In this document: positions 42,455-54,604 of the stretch, piece by piece
Position numbering within the stretch: position 1 is the stretch's first letter
How the letters are laid out: each line of letters begins with the position of its first letter
Assembly: GCF_963855985.1 (NCBI RefSeq)
Contig: NC_087098.1
Location: 10,064,501-10,128,500 of the forward strand
DNA length: 64,000 nucleotides
Direction of reading: 5' to 3'
DNA from: Ostrinia nubilalis
Lineage: Eukaryota > Arthropoda > Insecta > Lepidoptera > Crambidae
Notes under the pieces: generated by a model
The model's database searches: none
What the model was told of the DNA's origin: nothing
What the model saw: the letters and a program-made list of their open reading frames with translations, nothing else
Program-made: the position numbers and the translations under genes

Positions 42455-44230
42455 GTTTTCCGTCGATTGAAAAATCAGCCCTAAGTCACAGAATTAATAA
42501 TTTATTAAATTCTAATGGTTGATTTAGATCTTGCTTTGCACCTTTCAAAAACATGAATAAACCTTTTTGAAAAAAAAGAACCAATGGAAAAACTTACAAA
42601 ATCATCCCTCCTCATGGTCAGAACAGTATTCGTTAAATACTTACTTAAAATTAAATGCCTGCTAAGTATAGGGCGTTTTATTGAAATGTATGCAAATGCG
42701 CTTATTATCCTCCCGACCAAGGTGTCAACATCTGAATCATGTTAAAAAGGTTTTTTGACGTTGATTGTAATTATATTAATTGCTTGTAATCATAATCGAG
42801 GCCGCACGTTTTATTAACTGTTCTTTTGAGATTGATTTTGACCGTATTTCATTTTACGTTATCTTTTTAAAAGAACGCCCTGCCTTGTAGGGCAGGCAGG
42901 GCATTTCTCGGTGGACCGACGATGTTTTGAAGGTCGTAGGATCAGTCGTTGTGGAAATCAGTCGTGGTTTTTGTCCAGTAGAGCACACCATCACTTAGTA
43001 CTCCACTGTAGAAACACAGCTCTCTCTTATTTACCAGAGGCAAATTGAAGATGTGACCTTAACTTCCCACGAGGCATGAAGATCGCATATTTTTGTCCTT
43101 TATCCGACTTTTACGACATCCACGGGAAGAGTGGGGGTGTGTTCTTACACATTTATATATTATACCATAGGGATTGTAGAATAGAAAGTTATTTAATTTA
43201 TTTACCTACATTCTCAACATAAGTCCTTACCCGGTACAGATTTGCGTAACCTTATCCTATCCAAATAAAAGTAAAAGCGACCGAGCGGTGTTTATCGCGA
43301 ACATAAATACTGCGAGCGCTATGCGCGAACAATTTCAGTTTGTTAACATTGCCTGGACATTATAAAACTACTATAATAAGTAGTTAATTATCGACTGTCA
43401 CACATTCGCGTTCGACGCGTCCGCTCCGCTTTCAGTGGGGTCGCAAACATTTTTACTTTGTTTTAAGTATTCTTTTTAATGGCATTTTAGAGTCACCTGT
43501 TCTGTTGTGTCTCTGAGTATTCAAATCTTAAACTCAGTCTGTAATAATGAAGGTCTAATTCAGTTTGCACACAGTTTACATAAGCTTGAATTTGAAAACT
43601 TATGAATGATAACAGTGAATTTTTATGTGGGGTCCAAATTCGCAAGGTTCAGAAATTTTTTGCTTTTCCAAAGCTTAAGTACTAAGTAGGTTATTTTGGT
43701 TTTATTTTTGAGTCATCAAATTGTACTAAATTAAACTTCTTTTTACTAGGCGATTCTTTTTCTTTCTCTTAAAATTTATTTGGGATCGGGTCTCGTTACT
43801 GCGACAAGTCAACGACCTTGTATATTTAATATTCTGTCAATTTCTTATTTTGTCCACCAGATTTCCATTTTCTACTTACTCGTATTTCTCTTATAGCTTT
43901 CTTTTGTTGCGATGACTTTAAAGTGAAATGAATCATTCTACTTATAACAGAATATTTTCAGCAAAAGGTTTGCAAGCAATGGCAAGATTTGTGCGTAAGT
44001 ATGAACGTACACTTGCGTGTAATATACGGGCGCGGGCCTTGCTCTAACTCCGCCTGATTGGAATCTACCGCGCGCTGCGATAAATGTACACGCTGTTCGG
44101 TCCCTTTACTACTCAATCGTTGCTGGATGCGGCAGGATAACAATAGATTAGGATAGATGGAGAAATAATCCTTATTAAGTCACGCACAGAACTGACAGTT
44201 ACATGAAGCTAAAAATAAGGAAAGACACGG
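42455..44230. other. Non-coding stretch with a decayed RTE scrap
   Basis: Bases 42890-42950 ('ggtggaccgacgatgttttg' and nearby) look like a decayed RTE C-terminal scrap (RWTDD codons). Otherwise AT-rich, nothing recognised. Confidence 0.35.
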
Positions 44231-44239
44231 ATTTAGATC

Positions 44240-44550
44240 ACGATGGTCAAGGTCATCCATTCAGAATGTGGACATAGTCCAAAGATTTAGCAAGTTAAAG
44301 TGATAAAGGGTGATATCTTTTGCAGAACTGTCAACAAGTTCTGGAGACGATCTTCTCGTTTAAATTTAGATTAGGACGTCCACGTTCTTGACAGACCGAC
44401 GACCAGTGGATGGTGAATAAGCGAGAATTGCGTTTTTTACTGCCCCTGAGAGGGCCGTACCCTCTCAGGGGCAGTAAAAAACGCAAACGCAGCGGGATAT
44501 CAGTCCACTAACTAGCTGAAGTGATGATGTCAATATGATGAGACCAAAAA
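44240..44550 (+). mobile_element. Decayed RTE 3' fragment
   Basis: On the plus strand the codons correspond loosely to 'VADIARRISKLK...' and, near 44370-44402, to '...GRPRS...TDRRP', with several stops. The end 'gctgaagtgatgatg' resembles the RTE tail. It is interrupted by the perfect hairpin at 44428-44486. Confidence 0.5.
44428..44486. repeat. Perfect 27-bp hairpin
   Basis: Left arm 44428-44454 ('ttgcgttttttactgccc' then 'ctgagaggg'), loop 'ccgta', right arm 44460-44486, exact reverse complement. There are no mismatches in a neighbourhood that is otherwise decayed. Confidence 0.95.
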
Positions 44551-44845
44551 CGGCAACACTTAATATTTTAGCTCAAAAATTCTCGCTATTCCATTGTCTT
44601 CCTATTCCAGCCTAGTTTAGATCCGTGTACCGAACCGCCTACAATTAAACCCCGAGCTACAAAGCCTAGATGTCGTTGCGGAGGCTCCGCGGACCTTCCC
44701 CTTGCACGATAACTCCCGCGTAAGTTATTGCGTCCAAGCCGCCTATCGGATGATCGCCTTCATTAAGGATAGATAATTTGATTATCCATTGTGATTTAGA
44801 TGCAAAATTATTTATGAGCTTGGTTTTAAATACTGTTTCAATCAT

Positions 44846-45037
44846 TCGTTTCAGACAAATGACGTCCACTGCTGGACAAAGGTCTTCCCCAAGGATTTCC
44901 ACAACGGACGGTCCTGCGCTGCCTGAATCCAGGTTCTTCCCGCGACCTTCACCAGATCGTCAGTCCACCTAGTGGGAGGCCTGCCCACGCTACGTCTTTC
45001 AGCCCGTGGTCGCCACTCGAGAACTTTTCTGTCCCAC
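44846..45037 (-). mobile_element. RTE 3' fragment, second subfamily
   Basis: The minus strand encodes 'DRKVLEWRPRAERRSVGRPP' and 'TRWTDDLVKVAGRTWIQAAQ', a typical RTE C-terminus that differs from the 40715 copy at about a third of residues. It lacks the (tga)n tail of the other copies. Perfect 11-bp target duplication 'gtttcaatcat' at 44835-44845 and 45038-45048. Confidence 0.88.
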
Positions 45038-45270
45038 GTTTCAATCATAATCTTTAGTTATGCTTCCTAAAACGCTGAGTTTCTGTATTCCCACTGTCCA
45101 TGATTTTTGTCCCCATGGTGGGGAAAAAGGTAACAATCAACATTTTTGTACAAGCAATACTAGGCTACCCGTACCCACTCTATGTCTGTACGAGTATATC
45201 TCGCTTCATAAATATTTATGATAAACTACATTAGGTAAGCCAGGAAGGTATCCATCCATGTACGAGTATA

Positions 45271-45742
45271 CAGGGTGGAATTTTGTAATGCCACCTGGAG
45301 GGAAAGTACCCTTAATACTGTAGATAGAAAATTTTACTCAAAGAAAACATTCCTTTATTTTTAAAAAGAAAGAGAACTACCTACATTCAAAGATTTTTGA
45401 AATTTTTTCGAAAATTTTCCACCATACTATACAATTTTCTGTAAATAATAACAATAAAATTTAAGATTTCATGGTTTTCCTTTCATTTGATTTATCAAGT
45501 TTGTTTGAGAGATTTCATCCTTATACTTAACCCTAACGATCGATGCAATAAAAATACAGGATGTAATTTATAACAGATTTTAGTTGGTTAGATTCCCGAG
45601 TGTAGCAAGCAAATTTTTGAAAATCTTTGAATGCAGTTATATTTCTTTTCAAAAATAAAGGAATGTTTTCTTTGAGTATAATTTTCTATCTACACTATTA
45701 TGAGTACTTTCCCTTCAGGTGGCATTACAAAATTCCATCCTG
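45271..45742. mobile_element. Mariner-type MITE with ~130-bp inverted ends
   Basis: 'cagggtggaattttgtaatg' and 'ccacctgga' are inverted at the right as 'tcaggtggcattacaaaatt' and 'ccatcctg', flanked by TA (45269-45270, 45743-45744). The arms continue inward with 'aagaaaacattcctttattt' and 'caaagattttt'. 472 bp with no coding capacity. Confidence 0.88.
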
Positions 45743-45744
45743 TA

Positions 45745-46957
45745 TAACCCCAAAATGTGATTACTATTTAGTAATATGTTAACCGTTAAGATTAAAATTG
45801 AGGAAGTACATAATAAGACAATTTAGGAAGTAAAGTAACTAAATTAATTCCGTCGTCAGCCCCGGATCTCTTCTAAAGTTATTTATAGGACTGCAAACAC
45901 TGCGCCGCTTATCAAGATACTCACAAAATCCAAATTAACGGTCTTTGAAGGTATTTAATTTGGGAACATTTATTAATGAGCTAGGAGCTTGTAGCTTTTA
46001 CATAAAACGGTATATGACATACTTAGTAGGTGTATAAATTTGGCCTAAACCGAAAATAACTTAAGTTTTAACCAAGGAATAAGTTGCATTTTTGATGCCG
46101 ATATTATTGTAGTCTCGCTTCTAGGTGTACGTAATCTTGGCTGGAATCTTTAATATATTTTGCTACACTACATTATTAGGTATAGACGATTTAATGGTTT
46201 GGAAAGGAAGAGACTAAGAGCTTTGTTTGATAGTCCTGTATAATAAATCTCATTCAAAATTTTGACTTGTATAGCTGATGTTCACATCATCAACGATTCG
46301 TTGACGCATCTAGTTTATTGAATAGTCAAATATGTCTCCTGTATTATTACTTTTAACTACTATAATTCTATTTATATCGTTTATAGTCGGACATACTACT
46401 GATACCATAAATCATTAATTAAGCTAACGAAGATATTTCTTCTTAATCAGTTCACGTTCCTTTGTAAAATAGACTACACGCGTCAGAGAGTTCTCGCCGT
46501 AATAAATTTAGTGAAACTTAACTTTGTCTCAAGACGACAAAGTAAGAGATCTCTATCAGAGGTACGCGCTCTCCTAAGGTGAAGCTGATAGGGTTGGCAA
46601 AAAAGCAAAAATCGAATAGTTTGTAATTCAGGTTTTAAGCTTTGTACAAAATATAAAATATCCAGGAAGCAATGGAATTATACGAGTATTAGGAATTGCC
46701 TGTTAAATATTAGGAATTGCCACGTCTTTCTTTTTAACTCTACTCTAGGTACTGTGTTGACATTCTTAGCCAGCGAGTTGATTGGTTGTCCAACCAAGGT
46801 CAAATTGCGGGAATCAAGTCTTCTCTAGGTAGAGCTTTCTTATCAATACGAACTGTCTGAACACAGAAATCCCTATTTGTTTCACAGCATTTGTGAAAGT
46901 GACCATTTTTGTATTGAATAATATGATGATCGGTCATCTATCGTATTATGTCTGGCG
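45745..46957. other. Non-coding stretch
   Basis: AT-rich; nothing recognised. Confidence 0.4.
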
Positions 46958-47154
46958 CACTGAAAAAAATGTTTGGTTACTGCTTACACAACAAAAGTGA
47001 CCACCTAACTAAGTGTTAACTATAACCAAACTAAGTGTAGCTCACTACAGAATTATTTGTTTAATTTGCACAACATTTTGTTCCTCATAACCAAAGTGTT
47101 CGGTTCGGTGGTCACTTTTGTAGTGTAAGCAGTAACCAAACATTTTTTTCAGTG
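46958..47154. mobile_element. MITE with 31-bp inverted ends
   Basis: 'cactgaaaaaaatgtttggt' plus 'tactgcttaca' is inverted almost exactly at the right ('tgtaagcagtaaccaaacat' plus 'ttttttcagtg'). A further inner pair is 'aaaagtgaccacc' and 'ggtggtcactttt'. 197 bp. No clear target duplication. Confidence 0.85.
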
Positions 47155-47494
47155 TGATACTCAATCATTCTATATCTTTGCTCTTTAAGCAGTAGGTGAC
47201 AAGGAATAGGCGACCTAATTGCTCACTATTTAAATTTTAATCCTGTCTTAAATAATACCTAAGCACTAAGTATCAAATACCCAAGTGCCAACCCTAAGTG
47301 CATGTGGGGAGTGCCGATAGAAGGCGCGAGCCGTAAATCTCGGCGGTACACTTCCGCAATTATCAATTCGTTAGATACCGGTTACTGGTGTTACTCATAC
47401 CTAAACGCCGCTAACAAGACGCGGGAGATGTGAATGAAATGCCAAACATCTCTGTTATTGGTGCATGAATATTTGTCTTGAATAAAAAAAGCTC

Positions 47495-47665
47495 ATAACT
47501 ATGTAATTTATTTTTGCAAATAGGCTTTAAAAAAGCACTTTTACACGTCCCAGTATTAACCCTACTACTGCTTCGGGACAATTAATGGGCCAGTGCTGAG
47601 AAGCAGCGCAAGAAACTCAGTCACATTGACAGCCTCTTTTTCGAGGGTTGACAGTCTTTAAAATA
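47495..47665. repeat. Dispersed repeat ('gcaaataggctttaaaaaag')
   Basis: Contains 'ttttacacgtcccagtatta', 'actgcttcgggacaatta' and 'gggccagtgctgagaagcag', then 'cgcaagaaactcagtcac'. I recognise it as a common lepidopteran dispersed repeat. A fragment lies at 13403. Class unknown. Confidence 0.55.
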
Positions 47666-48010
47666 TACATAGTTATAAAATATTAATACGAACTAGTAAT
47701 GACTAGAGACCATTATAGAAAACGCTACTTTATATTTGATGAATCACAACAATTTTGCATTTGAAACTGTCCTAAAATCAATGTATGGCATTATGTTCAC
47801 AGGGTAAGATAACAATTTATACTGGGTAGAGTTAATGATAAATAGAGTGATTGGACTCAAAATCTTGTCTCTAAATAAATATTTTTATGCTCTTACGTAA
47901 CTAACTGTTGACGGACTAGCTATAAAGAAAACTTACGTTTTTTTATGGTTTGATAAGAAATAGGTATGTCAAACATTTACAGACAAATCTATTCGTAATA
48001 GACTGGACTT

Positions 48011-48095
48011 TTAGGCTGAGTTGCACCATCTTACTTTAACTTTGACAAACGTCAAAAACCTGTCAAACTCCATACGAAAAGCATCGGTTATGATT
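48011..48095. mobile_element. MITE, 'gagttgcaccatctta' family (copy 3, right end lost)
   Basis: 'ggctgagttgcaccatctta' and 'ctttaactttgacaaacgtc' match the copies at 3545, 20539 and 55592. The right inverted end is missing after 'atcggttatg'. Confidence 0.7.
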
Positions 48096-48163
48096 CCGGG
48101 AAGATTATTTATAGTAGTTCGAAATCCTCACAGACGAAGGCTAAGAAGATGCTAGTAATATTT

Positions 48164-48810
48164 CCTTTTGTACCCTTTGCACCACCGGCCTGCACCACTG
48201 GTGGTGCAAAGGGTATTTTTTAATCCCTTTTGCACCACCAATAGTGCCGCCCTACCATTAACTGTAAAACGATTATCTATAGGTAATCATATAATATTAA
48301 TATTATAAAGAGGAAAGATTTGATTGTTTGTTTGTACTGAATAGGCTCCGAAACTACTGGACAGATTTGACAACATAACATAAAAATTAATAACAACCAT
48401 TCATACCTACATACAACGAATAATTCCTAAAGTACCAGGGCAACATAATCATAAAGGAGCTAACTATATCAAATTCTTCTTGGTTGATCCGAGAAATAAA
48501 CATGTATCATAAAATAGCTCCTTTATGGTTATGTTGCCCTGGTACTTTACTCGTTGTATGTAGGATGTAGGCCCGGGGTATCGTGGGTCTGAAGTGAAAT
48601 GTTTATATGCACTTACACACACACAAATTAAAACTTTTAGGTAGGTTTTGATTTATTTATAACAATTAAATTATTAAGTATTTTACAGTCTACTACTAGT
48701 TTTACAGTCGATGGTAGCACAGCACTATTTGTTGGTGGTGCAAGAGGGATTTAAAAATACCCTTTGCACCACCAGTGGTGCAGGCCGGTGGTGCAAAGGG
48801 TACAAAAGGG
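48164..48810. mobile_element. hAT-like MITE with ~100-bp inverted ends
   Basis: Flanked by the 8-bp duplication 'taatattt' (48156-48163, 48811-48818), the length used by hAT elements. The ends 'ccttttgtaccctttgcacc' and inverse carry several 'ggtggtgcaaaggg' copies in both orientations, including an inner pair around 'ctgcaccactggtggtgca'. The interior holds a second palindrome (48406-48564) and a scrap of a dispersed repeat ('gaggaaagatttgattgttt'). Confidence 0.82.
48406..48564. repeat. Nested palindrome
   Basis: 'cctacatacaacga' and 'aaagtaccagggcaacataa' plus 'tcataaaggagct' are inverted at 48515-48564 ('agctcctttatggttatgtt', 'gccctggtacttt', 'tcgttgtatgtagg'). About 50 paired bases around a 60-base centre. 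Probably a smaller element inserted in the hAT-like MITE. Confidence 0.75.
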
Positions 48811-48818
48811 TAATATTT

Positions 48819-50298
48819 TATGATTAATAGATAGGTACCTACTTATAGCGAGTTGAACCGAGGTCGTTTTCAATTGAACAATCACTGTAACGGGTCCAAA
48901 ATAGGAAATGAGTAATTTTGTGGGATAAACGGTATAGTAAGTATCCATCGCTACTTCGGGCATTACTTGTAGTTTAACTATTTAGTAATTTGTAAGTGTA
49001 TTAAGCAATTTCATGTATTGCGTGAATGTAATTGGCTTCTAACAATCGTTGAGCGATTTCGTCTGACGAATGATGCCACACACATTGTTAGATAGCTCTG
49101 GCATGGTAGATAGCTCTCTAACTGCTTATTAGTTATATGTATTGGTTACAAGTAATATTATGAAATTTTGATAGTTTTTTGTAGCATATTTTAAGGACTT
49201 GGTATGAGAGCATCATAAAAATTCAGTAGCTACGCCTACAATCTTCTTGATAGAGACTTATTGGCCTATGATCTTCTATGTCATCTTTTGTAGAGGCGTT
49301 GTGGTCAATTAATGTATTATGGTGCTCTAAACAACAAGTACCTTATCTTTCAACTGTACGTATTAGATGAATATGTTGGGGCACCAAATTTTAATACTTA
49401 TTAAATGAGTTGTATGACTGGAAGTCTAGCTAACGAAAACGAACGTTACGTACATTTTATCTCGATAAAAAAATTGTACAAAAATACGAATGAAATCTAG
49501 TTAAGAGAAGCCTCAATAATTTTCTCGCTATGACAAAATCCAATTACACCCCACCCCGTTGAAGTATGTTTCAGTGGTGTTCTTTTGATTAAATTCGGTT
49601 CTGTCCCCGAGCAGGCTCGCATTTCTGCAAAAATGGCGGCTAAGCAGACGGTCTCGTGGGCCTGAATTACGATGTTCTTGGCTGCAGTGCAGTTTATTCC
49701 AGACAATGCAATATAGGATAACGTTTAAAAGGCTTGTGGAGCGTTATAGGACTTACGGTTTTTTGCGCTGGCAATAAACGGTATTTGTCACTTAGGTACT
49801 AAGTTTTTACATAATTTATATAGTACTTATACTTAAAGTTCGCGAGGCCTAATCTGACTTTTGCATTTGTTTGAAACCAAACGTAGAGTCAGACAAAAAA
49901 TCTTTTAAAAATATAGCAAAAATGTGTGTATGGAAAAATTTTACACAAAAATTAAAATGCTAACCCGTTACTAATAAAAGTTACACGCGCGTTGAACAGT
50001 TGCTTACTACGAGGTAGATAAGATACTTTTCTACATAGAATTGATTATTATTTTACCGTTATTATTAATAATTATGTATTTCATACGGTGATAGAGTGAG
50101 GACGCTCTCGACAATTTGCTAGATATTTCGTAATATAATTTGACTTTGATTTTACTCTGAGAAATTCCGAAGATTTTGATTGAAGGCTGTCTTGTGTTCC
50201 AGGACTTTGGAAATATCGAGACTTCCCCAACTGTAATTTATACAGTCTTGGAAAAAGTAGATATACAACTCTGAGTAAGCTTCGTTTGTAAATATGTA
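48819..50298. other. Non-coding stretch
   Basis: AT-rich; nothing recognised. Confidence 0.4.
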
Positions 50299-50648
50299 GG
50301 TAGGGGAGACCGAGGTGAGTTATAACAGAGTTGTGACATTGTCGATTTTTGGAAACCTATTATCGAGCTCGCAACAGCACGCATTTTGTAGCTCGAGACT
50401 TACACACTCTCGAGACAAACACTAGAAAACGCCCAGTGTTACGACCTCCCTAGTTAATAAGTTCCAAAAAATCAACAATGTCACAACTCTCTAATATAAC
50501 AATTAGAGGCCGGTAGAGCACGTTTCCCGTGTGACATTTGACATTACTGCGTCAATGTCACTATGACATCAGCTCATTGGCTTTAACGATAATTTTAACG
50601 TTTTAGATTATTCACAAACAGTAACAACTCACCTCGGTCTCCCTTACC
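50299..50648. mobile_element. MITE with 'ggggagaccgaggtgagtt' ends
   Basis: 'ggtaggggagaccgaggtga' is inverted at the right as 'aactcacctcggtctccctt' plus 'acc'. An inner pair is 'agagttgtgacattgt' and 'acaatgtcacaactct'. About 350 bp, non-coding. Confidence 0.8.
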
Positions 50649-51203
50649 ATTACCTGCCTCGATTATATCCACATTGTATAGGCTGGTTTACGAATGAAGG
50701 AAATTAATTATGTAATATTTCAACATTTGGAAACGAAAGGTACAGTTTGCGTTTAATCAATTAAAAACGCAGTATGTTTGTATTACCAAAAGGCCTCTCT
50801 TTTGAATTATACTGTAAATATTCCATTTATCAAGAACATTGCTATAATTTTCAATTACGTTGGTGATTAAAGATTCAGTAGAAGTAAACTCATATTTTAT
50901 GGTATATTGAATCCATTAAGCGTTATTAAAATTATCAGTTTTTATAAACTGCAATGCAATTAATTTCAGTTAAATTTGTTTCATAAAGTTAATTTTGATA
51001 ACTTAATGACCTTAATCATTTAATGATTCTACGATAAACAATGTATTCTAGGAATGTTTAACAAATTATTGTACCTACTGTATTTATAGTTTTTCGTGGA
51101 ATGGAAAATAATACTCATAAATTTTATTAAAGCCTTTAATAATATCAATTTCTTCAAAATAAAATTTCAGACTGATTGCTCTTTGAACGGACATAACTTT
51201 GGT
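50649..51203. other. Non-coding stretch
   Basis: AT-rich; nothing recognised. Confidence 0.4.
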
Positions 51204-51213
51204 ACCAAGGTTT

Positions 51214-51367
51214 CATCGTCATCATCATCATCATCTCAGCCATAGGACGTCCACTGCTGAACATAGGTCTCCACCAATCCTTTCCATGTTGCCCGGTTGG
51301 TAGCGACCTGCGTCCAGCGCCTTCCTGCTACCTTTATGATGTCGTCGGTCCACCTTGTGGGTGGACC
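51214..51367 (-). mobile_element. RTE retrotransposon 3' fragment
   Basis: A minus-strand RTE tail with (atc)n at its start and the C-terminal codons. Perfect 10-bp target duplication 'accaaggttt' at 51204-51213 and 51368-51377. Confidence 0.88.
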
Positions 51368-51377
51368 ACCAAGGTTT

Positions 51378-51784
51378 AGTTTAAGTAAACAGTAATTATT
51401 CCGAGATCCTTGTTAAAAATGTATTCGTAACAGTTTGAATTCGGGCTAAACCTAAGTGCAGTTTTCCCGTAACTTGGGTAAGTTACCTCGCTTTTTCAAA
51501 CTACAAGTTCTTTGCTCTATTAATAAGAAGGTTAAGAAAATAATAGCAAACCTTGTCGAGTTTATTTTCAAAATAAGTTTCTTTGGAAATCGGTTCGCGG
51601 TTTCTTATGTAGTAAATAAATAGTTTTAGTATTATTTTCTAGTGAATTGTACCAGGTAGTTATTTGTGGTCCATGTAGTAAGTAATAGAATATGAATTAA
51701 AGTAAGTTGATCCTGTTATTTAAGACACAGGACGATCGCTTTAATGAAACAGTAAAGGCTTTTGTGAATCCAATATGCTTCTAA
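51378..51784. other. Non-coding stretch
   Basis: Nothing recognised. Confidence 0.4.
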
Positions 51785-51933
51785 GGGAGGATTCGACCAA
51801 ACAAGAGTAAATTTTAATCTCAGAAATAACCGTCCATTTTGACATATTAATTTCCATCACTGAAACTGTCAATGTGCCTGATAATTATACCAGGAGTTAT
51901 TCTCGGATAAAAATTTGGTCGAATCGGGCCCAA
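51785..51933. mobile_element. MITE with 'gattcgaccaaa' ends
   Basis: 'ggattcgaccaaacaagagt' is inverted at the right as 'ttattctcggataaaaattt' plus 'ggtcgaatc'. The interior 'gaaactgtcaatgtgcc' is shared with the MITE at 42370. Confidence 0.7.
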
Positions 51934-53565
51934 TGGAACTAATAATTCCAAGCTTTACTAGTAGAAGCACTCACAGTCACATTTTAATAGAAACATATAT
52001 AAAAATAAGCAGCACTTTTAATGTTATAAAATGTAATGCTTTACTACACAGTAACAATAAAACAAAGACGAAACTTGAGAAGCGCGAAAAACTAGGAAGA
52101 TATTTTAAATACAGATGGACACTGAAATGAAACAAACTTAAGATGGCTGAAGAGCCTCTCGGAAAACTGTTCTATGACTACTTAAATCTTTTTAACTGTC
52201 CCACCTCTTGAGAGGAAAGTCTTAAAAGTTAAAACCCTTGACGCTAATTAAACTGGTATTAAATAAGTCGCTTAACTATTTAACAATTGACGACCATTGT
52301 CTTCTCATAAAGCGGATCGCAAAAAGTATAAGTCAAAAAGAATCGCCGGATTAAAAGTGCCGAGTCATTCATTTCAGGGTTTAATTATCTACTGTTTAAA
52401 CAAATGAATGAACTGGCACAGCCGCTGGACGGTAAGACCGGGAAAATGCAGGATCCAACGGCAACGTCAAACAAATTTCTAGAATAGTCCACTCTTTTCT
52501 ACTTGTGTTAGTGAAAAATCCTCTTCGGGGCTTGGGAATTGAGCGAGCTTTACCTTTCTGAATCGCATTTTGGACCTTGCGGCTGTATGGATACGGTTTA
52601 AAGTTCACAAAGGTCTGAGGTGTCGTGTCGCGTTTTTGTTGCGAAATAACGATTGTCGCGCGTAGGCCACAGAGCAGAATGGAGAAACAGTTCACTTCGT
52701 AGGACTGGTATAATTAGTACCTGGGTATTTACAGTAAATAAATTAGAAAAAAAAGGGTTTAAAACATTTTAAAATCGTGTTTGTTATAGTATACTACTAT
52801 AATCAATTCTCTATGTGAATATTACTATTTCTTATAATAGTGCTTGATGACGTGCTTATCAACATGCAGTGCCTGTCTTTTGTCTTGTACCTGTTCTTTG
52901 CCCTCTTTGTCATTTGAACAATAAGTTTTATATTTTATTTTATTTCCTTTTCATTATTTTCATTAGTGAATTCGTGTAATCGAGCTAAGAATTAAATTAT
53001 CTTGAGTAGAAGGCGACTTAGCTTGATGCTTACTCGTAATTAATTAAATAAGTAGACTGGCTGCTCTTGTCCGAGCTATGTCATGGTGGTTGAGTCGAGT
53101 TTTAGCGGCGTTTGCAAAAAGGCGAACGATGCGAAGATAGCCGCACCGCTTCCGGATGGAAATGCGTTTTCGATGGTCTGCGCTTGTCGTTTCTAGTTCT
53201 CAAGTTGTAGTTAAGATCCTGCCTTTGAGTTTGGGTAATATAGATGCAGCAGTGAAAGGGATCCTGCAGCATTCATTATTTTGTTTTTCTGTGAAAGGCT
53301 CCTTTGAAACGTAAACGGTATCTGAACAAAATATTTTCAGTCTTTTTAATGGTTGTCACAATTTAGTTTTAGCAATTACACAGTCTCGAGTGTGTTCCAA
53401 CATCAATACAGTTTTGTCTTTATCTTTAAATCAATGTATATTAAGTCTCATGTTTGCTTTTAACATTTTATCCAAAAACTTAGGTAAACTATCGGAAACC
53501 AGAGTTTAGGTTTGCATTTTTACTGTATGTACATTTTTACATAGATATAAATAAATAAATTAAAT
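51934..53565. other. Non-coding stretch
   Basis: Frames at 51915-52130 and 52396-52695 (minus) show no domain or start context. Nothing recognised. Confidence 0.35.
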
Positions 53566-53576
53566 ATCAGGATTTG

Positions 53577-53661
53577 GCCGCTGCCAACCGTGCGATGTGG
53601 AGGTCATTGGGGGAGGTCTTTCAGCAGTGGACGTCCTGTGGCTGAAATGATGATGATGATG
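53577..53661 (+). mobile_element. RTE retrotransposon 3' fragment
   Basis: A plus-strand RTE tail ('ggtcattgggggaggtcttt', 'cagcagtggacgtcctgtgg', then (tga)n). Imperfect 11-bp target duplication 'atcaggatttg'/'atctggatttg' at 53566-53576 and 53662-53672. Confidence 0.85.
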
Positions 53662-53672
53662 ATCTGGATTTG

Positions 53673-54457
53673 CCATTATAAATATAATTGTGCTCATATT
53701 ATTTCTATGTACAAGTAAATAAACCTTACCTAATTAAATACGTGTCAAATAAGAAGTAAGTCCACCGGTAAGACCTTTTACAAATAGAATTCATACAAAA
53801 AAGTGTCACAACAGTCCCTTCGTTACTTTTTATTGCTGACAACTCTATTAGTCAATTCTTTGGCGGTCTTTTAATAATGCATATTAATTACTAATAGATA
53901 ATATAATTGCAAGTCCATAAAACATCATTGAGCCAATGACGATCAATTACGTCAATCGCACGTACACTTGACAATCTACACATTACGTCACGGCAAAACT
54001 CAATATACTTATTGGAGTGTGACCTAGTCGGTAAGCGTCCTTTATAGTTACCGACGACAAAAAACTTAGTAAGTAGGCAGTAAGGGTAAAGCCTCACTGT
54101 GGAAAAACTTGTGCGTTTGTAATTTGTGTGCGAAATGCAACGCACGTTTCTTATAATCTTAGGGCATCATGGTATTTAAAGTTATGTAGGTATTTATTAG
54201 AGGAAAGTCACCTATCGTGATTTTTGTGAATTTGGATGCTGATTTTGAAAGAAAGAAAGAAAGAAAAATTTTATTTTGCGTAGGCCATTAACAAAAAGTA
54301 CTGCTAAAATTCACTAATCAGAATAAAGACGCTTAAAAATAGTATGGCTGACCATGACTGATGGATTGAATAACTGATTCAAACGTGATTTATTGCAGGT
54401 CCTATAAACATCTAGGTTAAAAATAGGATTGGTTAGGCATATTATTTTTATATTTCG
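53673..54457. other. Non-coding stretch with a (gaaa)n microsatellite
   Basis: A short 'gaaagaaagaaagaaagaaa' tract lies at 54248. Otherwise nothing recognised. Confidence 0.4.
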
Positions 54458-54459
54458 TA

Positions 54460-54602
54460 CAATCACCGTCAAATAGTTTGTGACACCCAAAGTGGCCAAA
54501 ATGTTACACCACAACACAACCTTATTCCAATTATAATAAAGACGTGTTGCGAACTTTTTGGTTACTTCTGGTCGTGACACCAGAACTATTTGATATTGAG
54601 TG
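54460..54602. mobile_element. Tc1/mariner-type MITE, 'caatcaccgtcaaatagtt' ends
   Basis: The left end 'caatcaccgtcaaatagttt' is inverted as 'gaactatttgatattgagtg', with TA on both sides (54458-54459, 54603-54604). 143 bp. The open frame across it on the minus strand is incidental. Confidence 0.7.
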
Positions 54603-54604
54603 TA

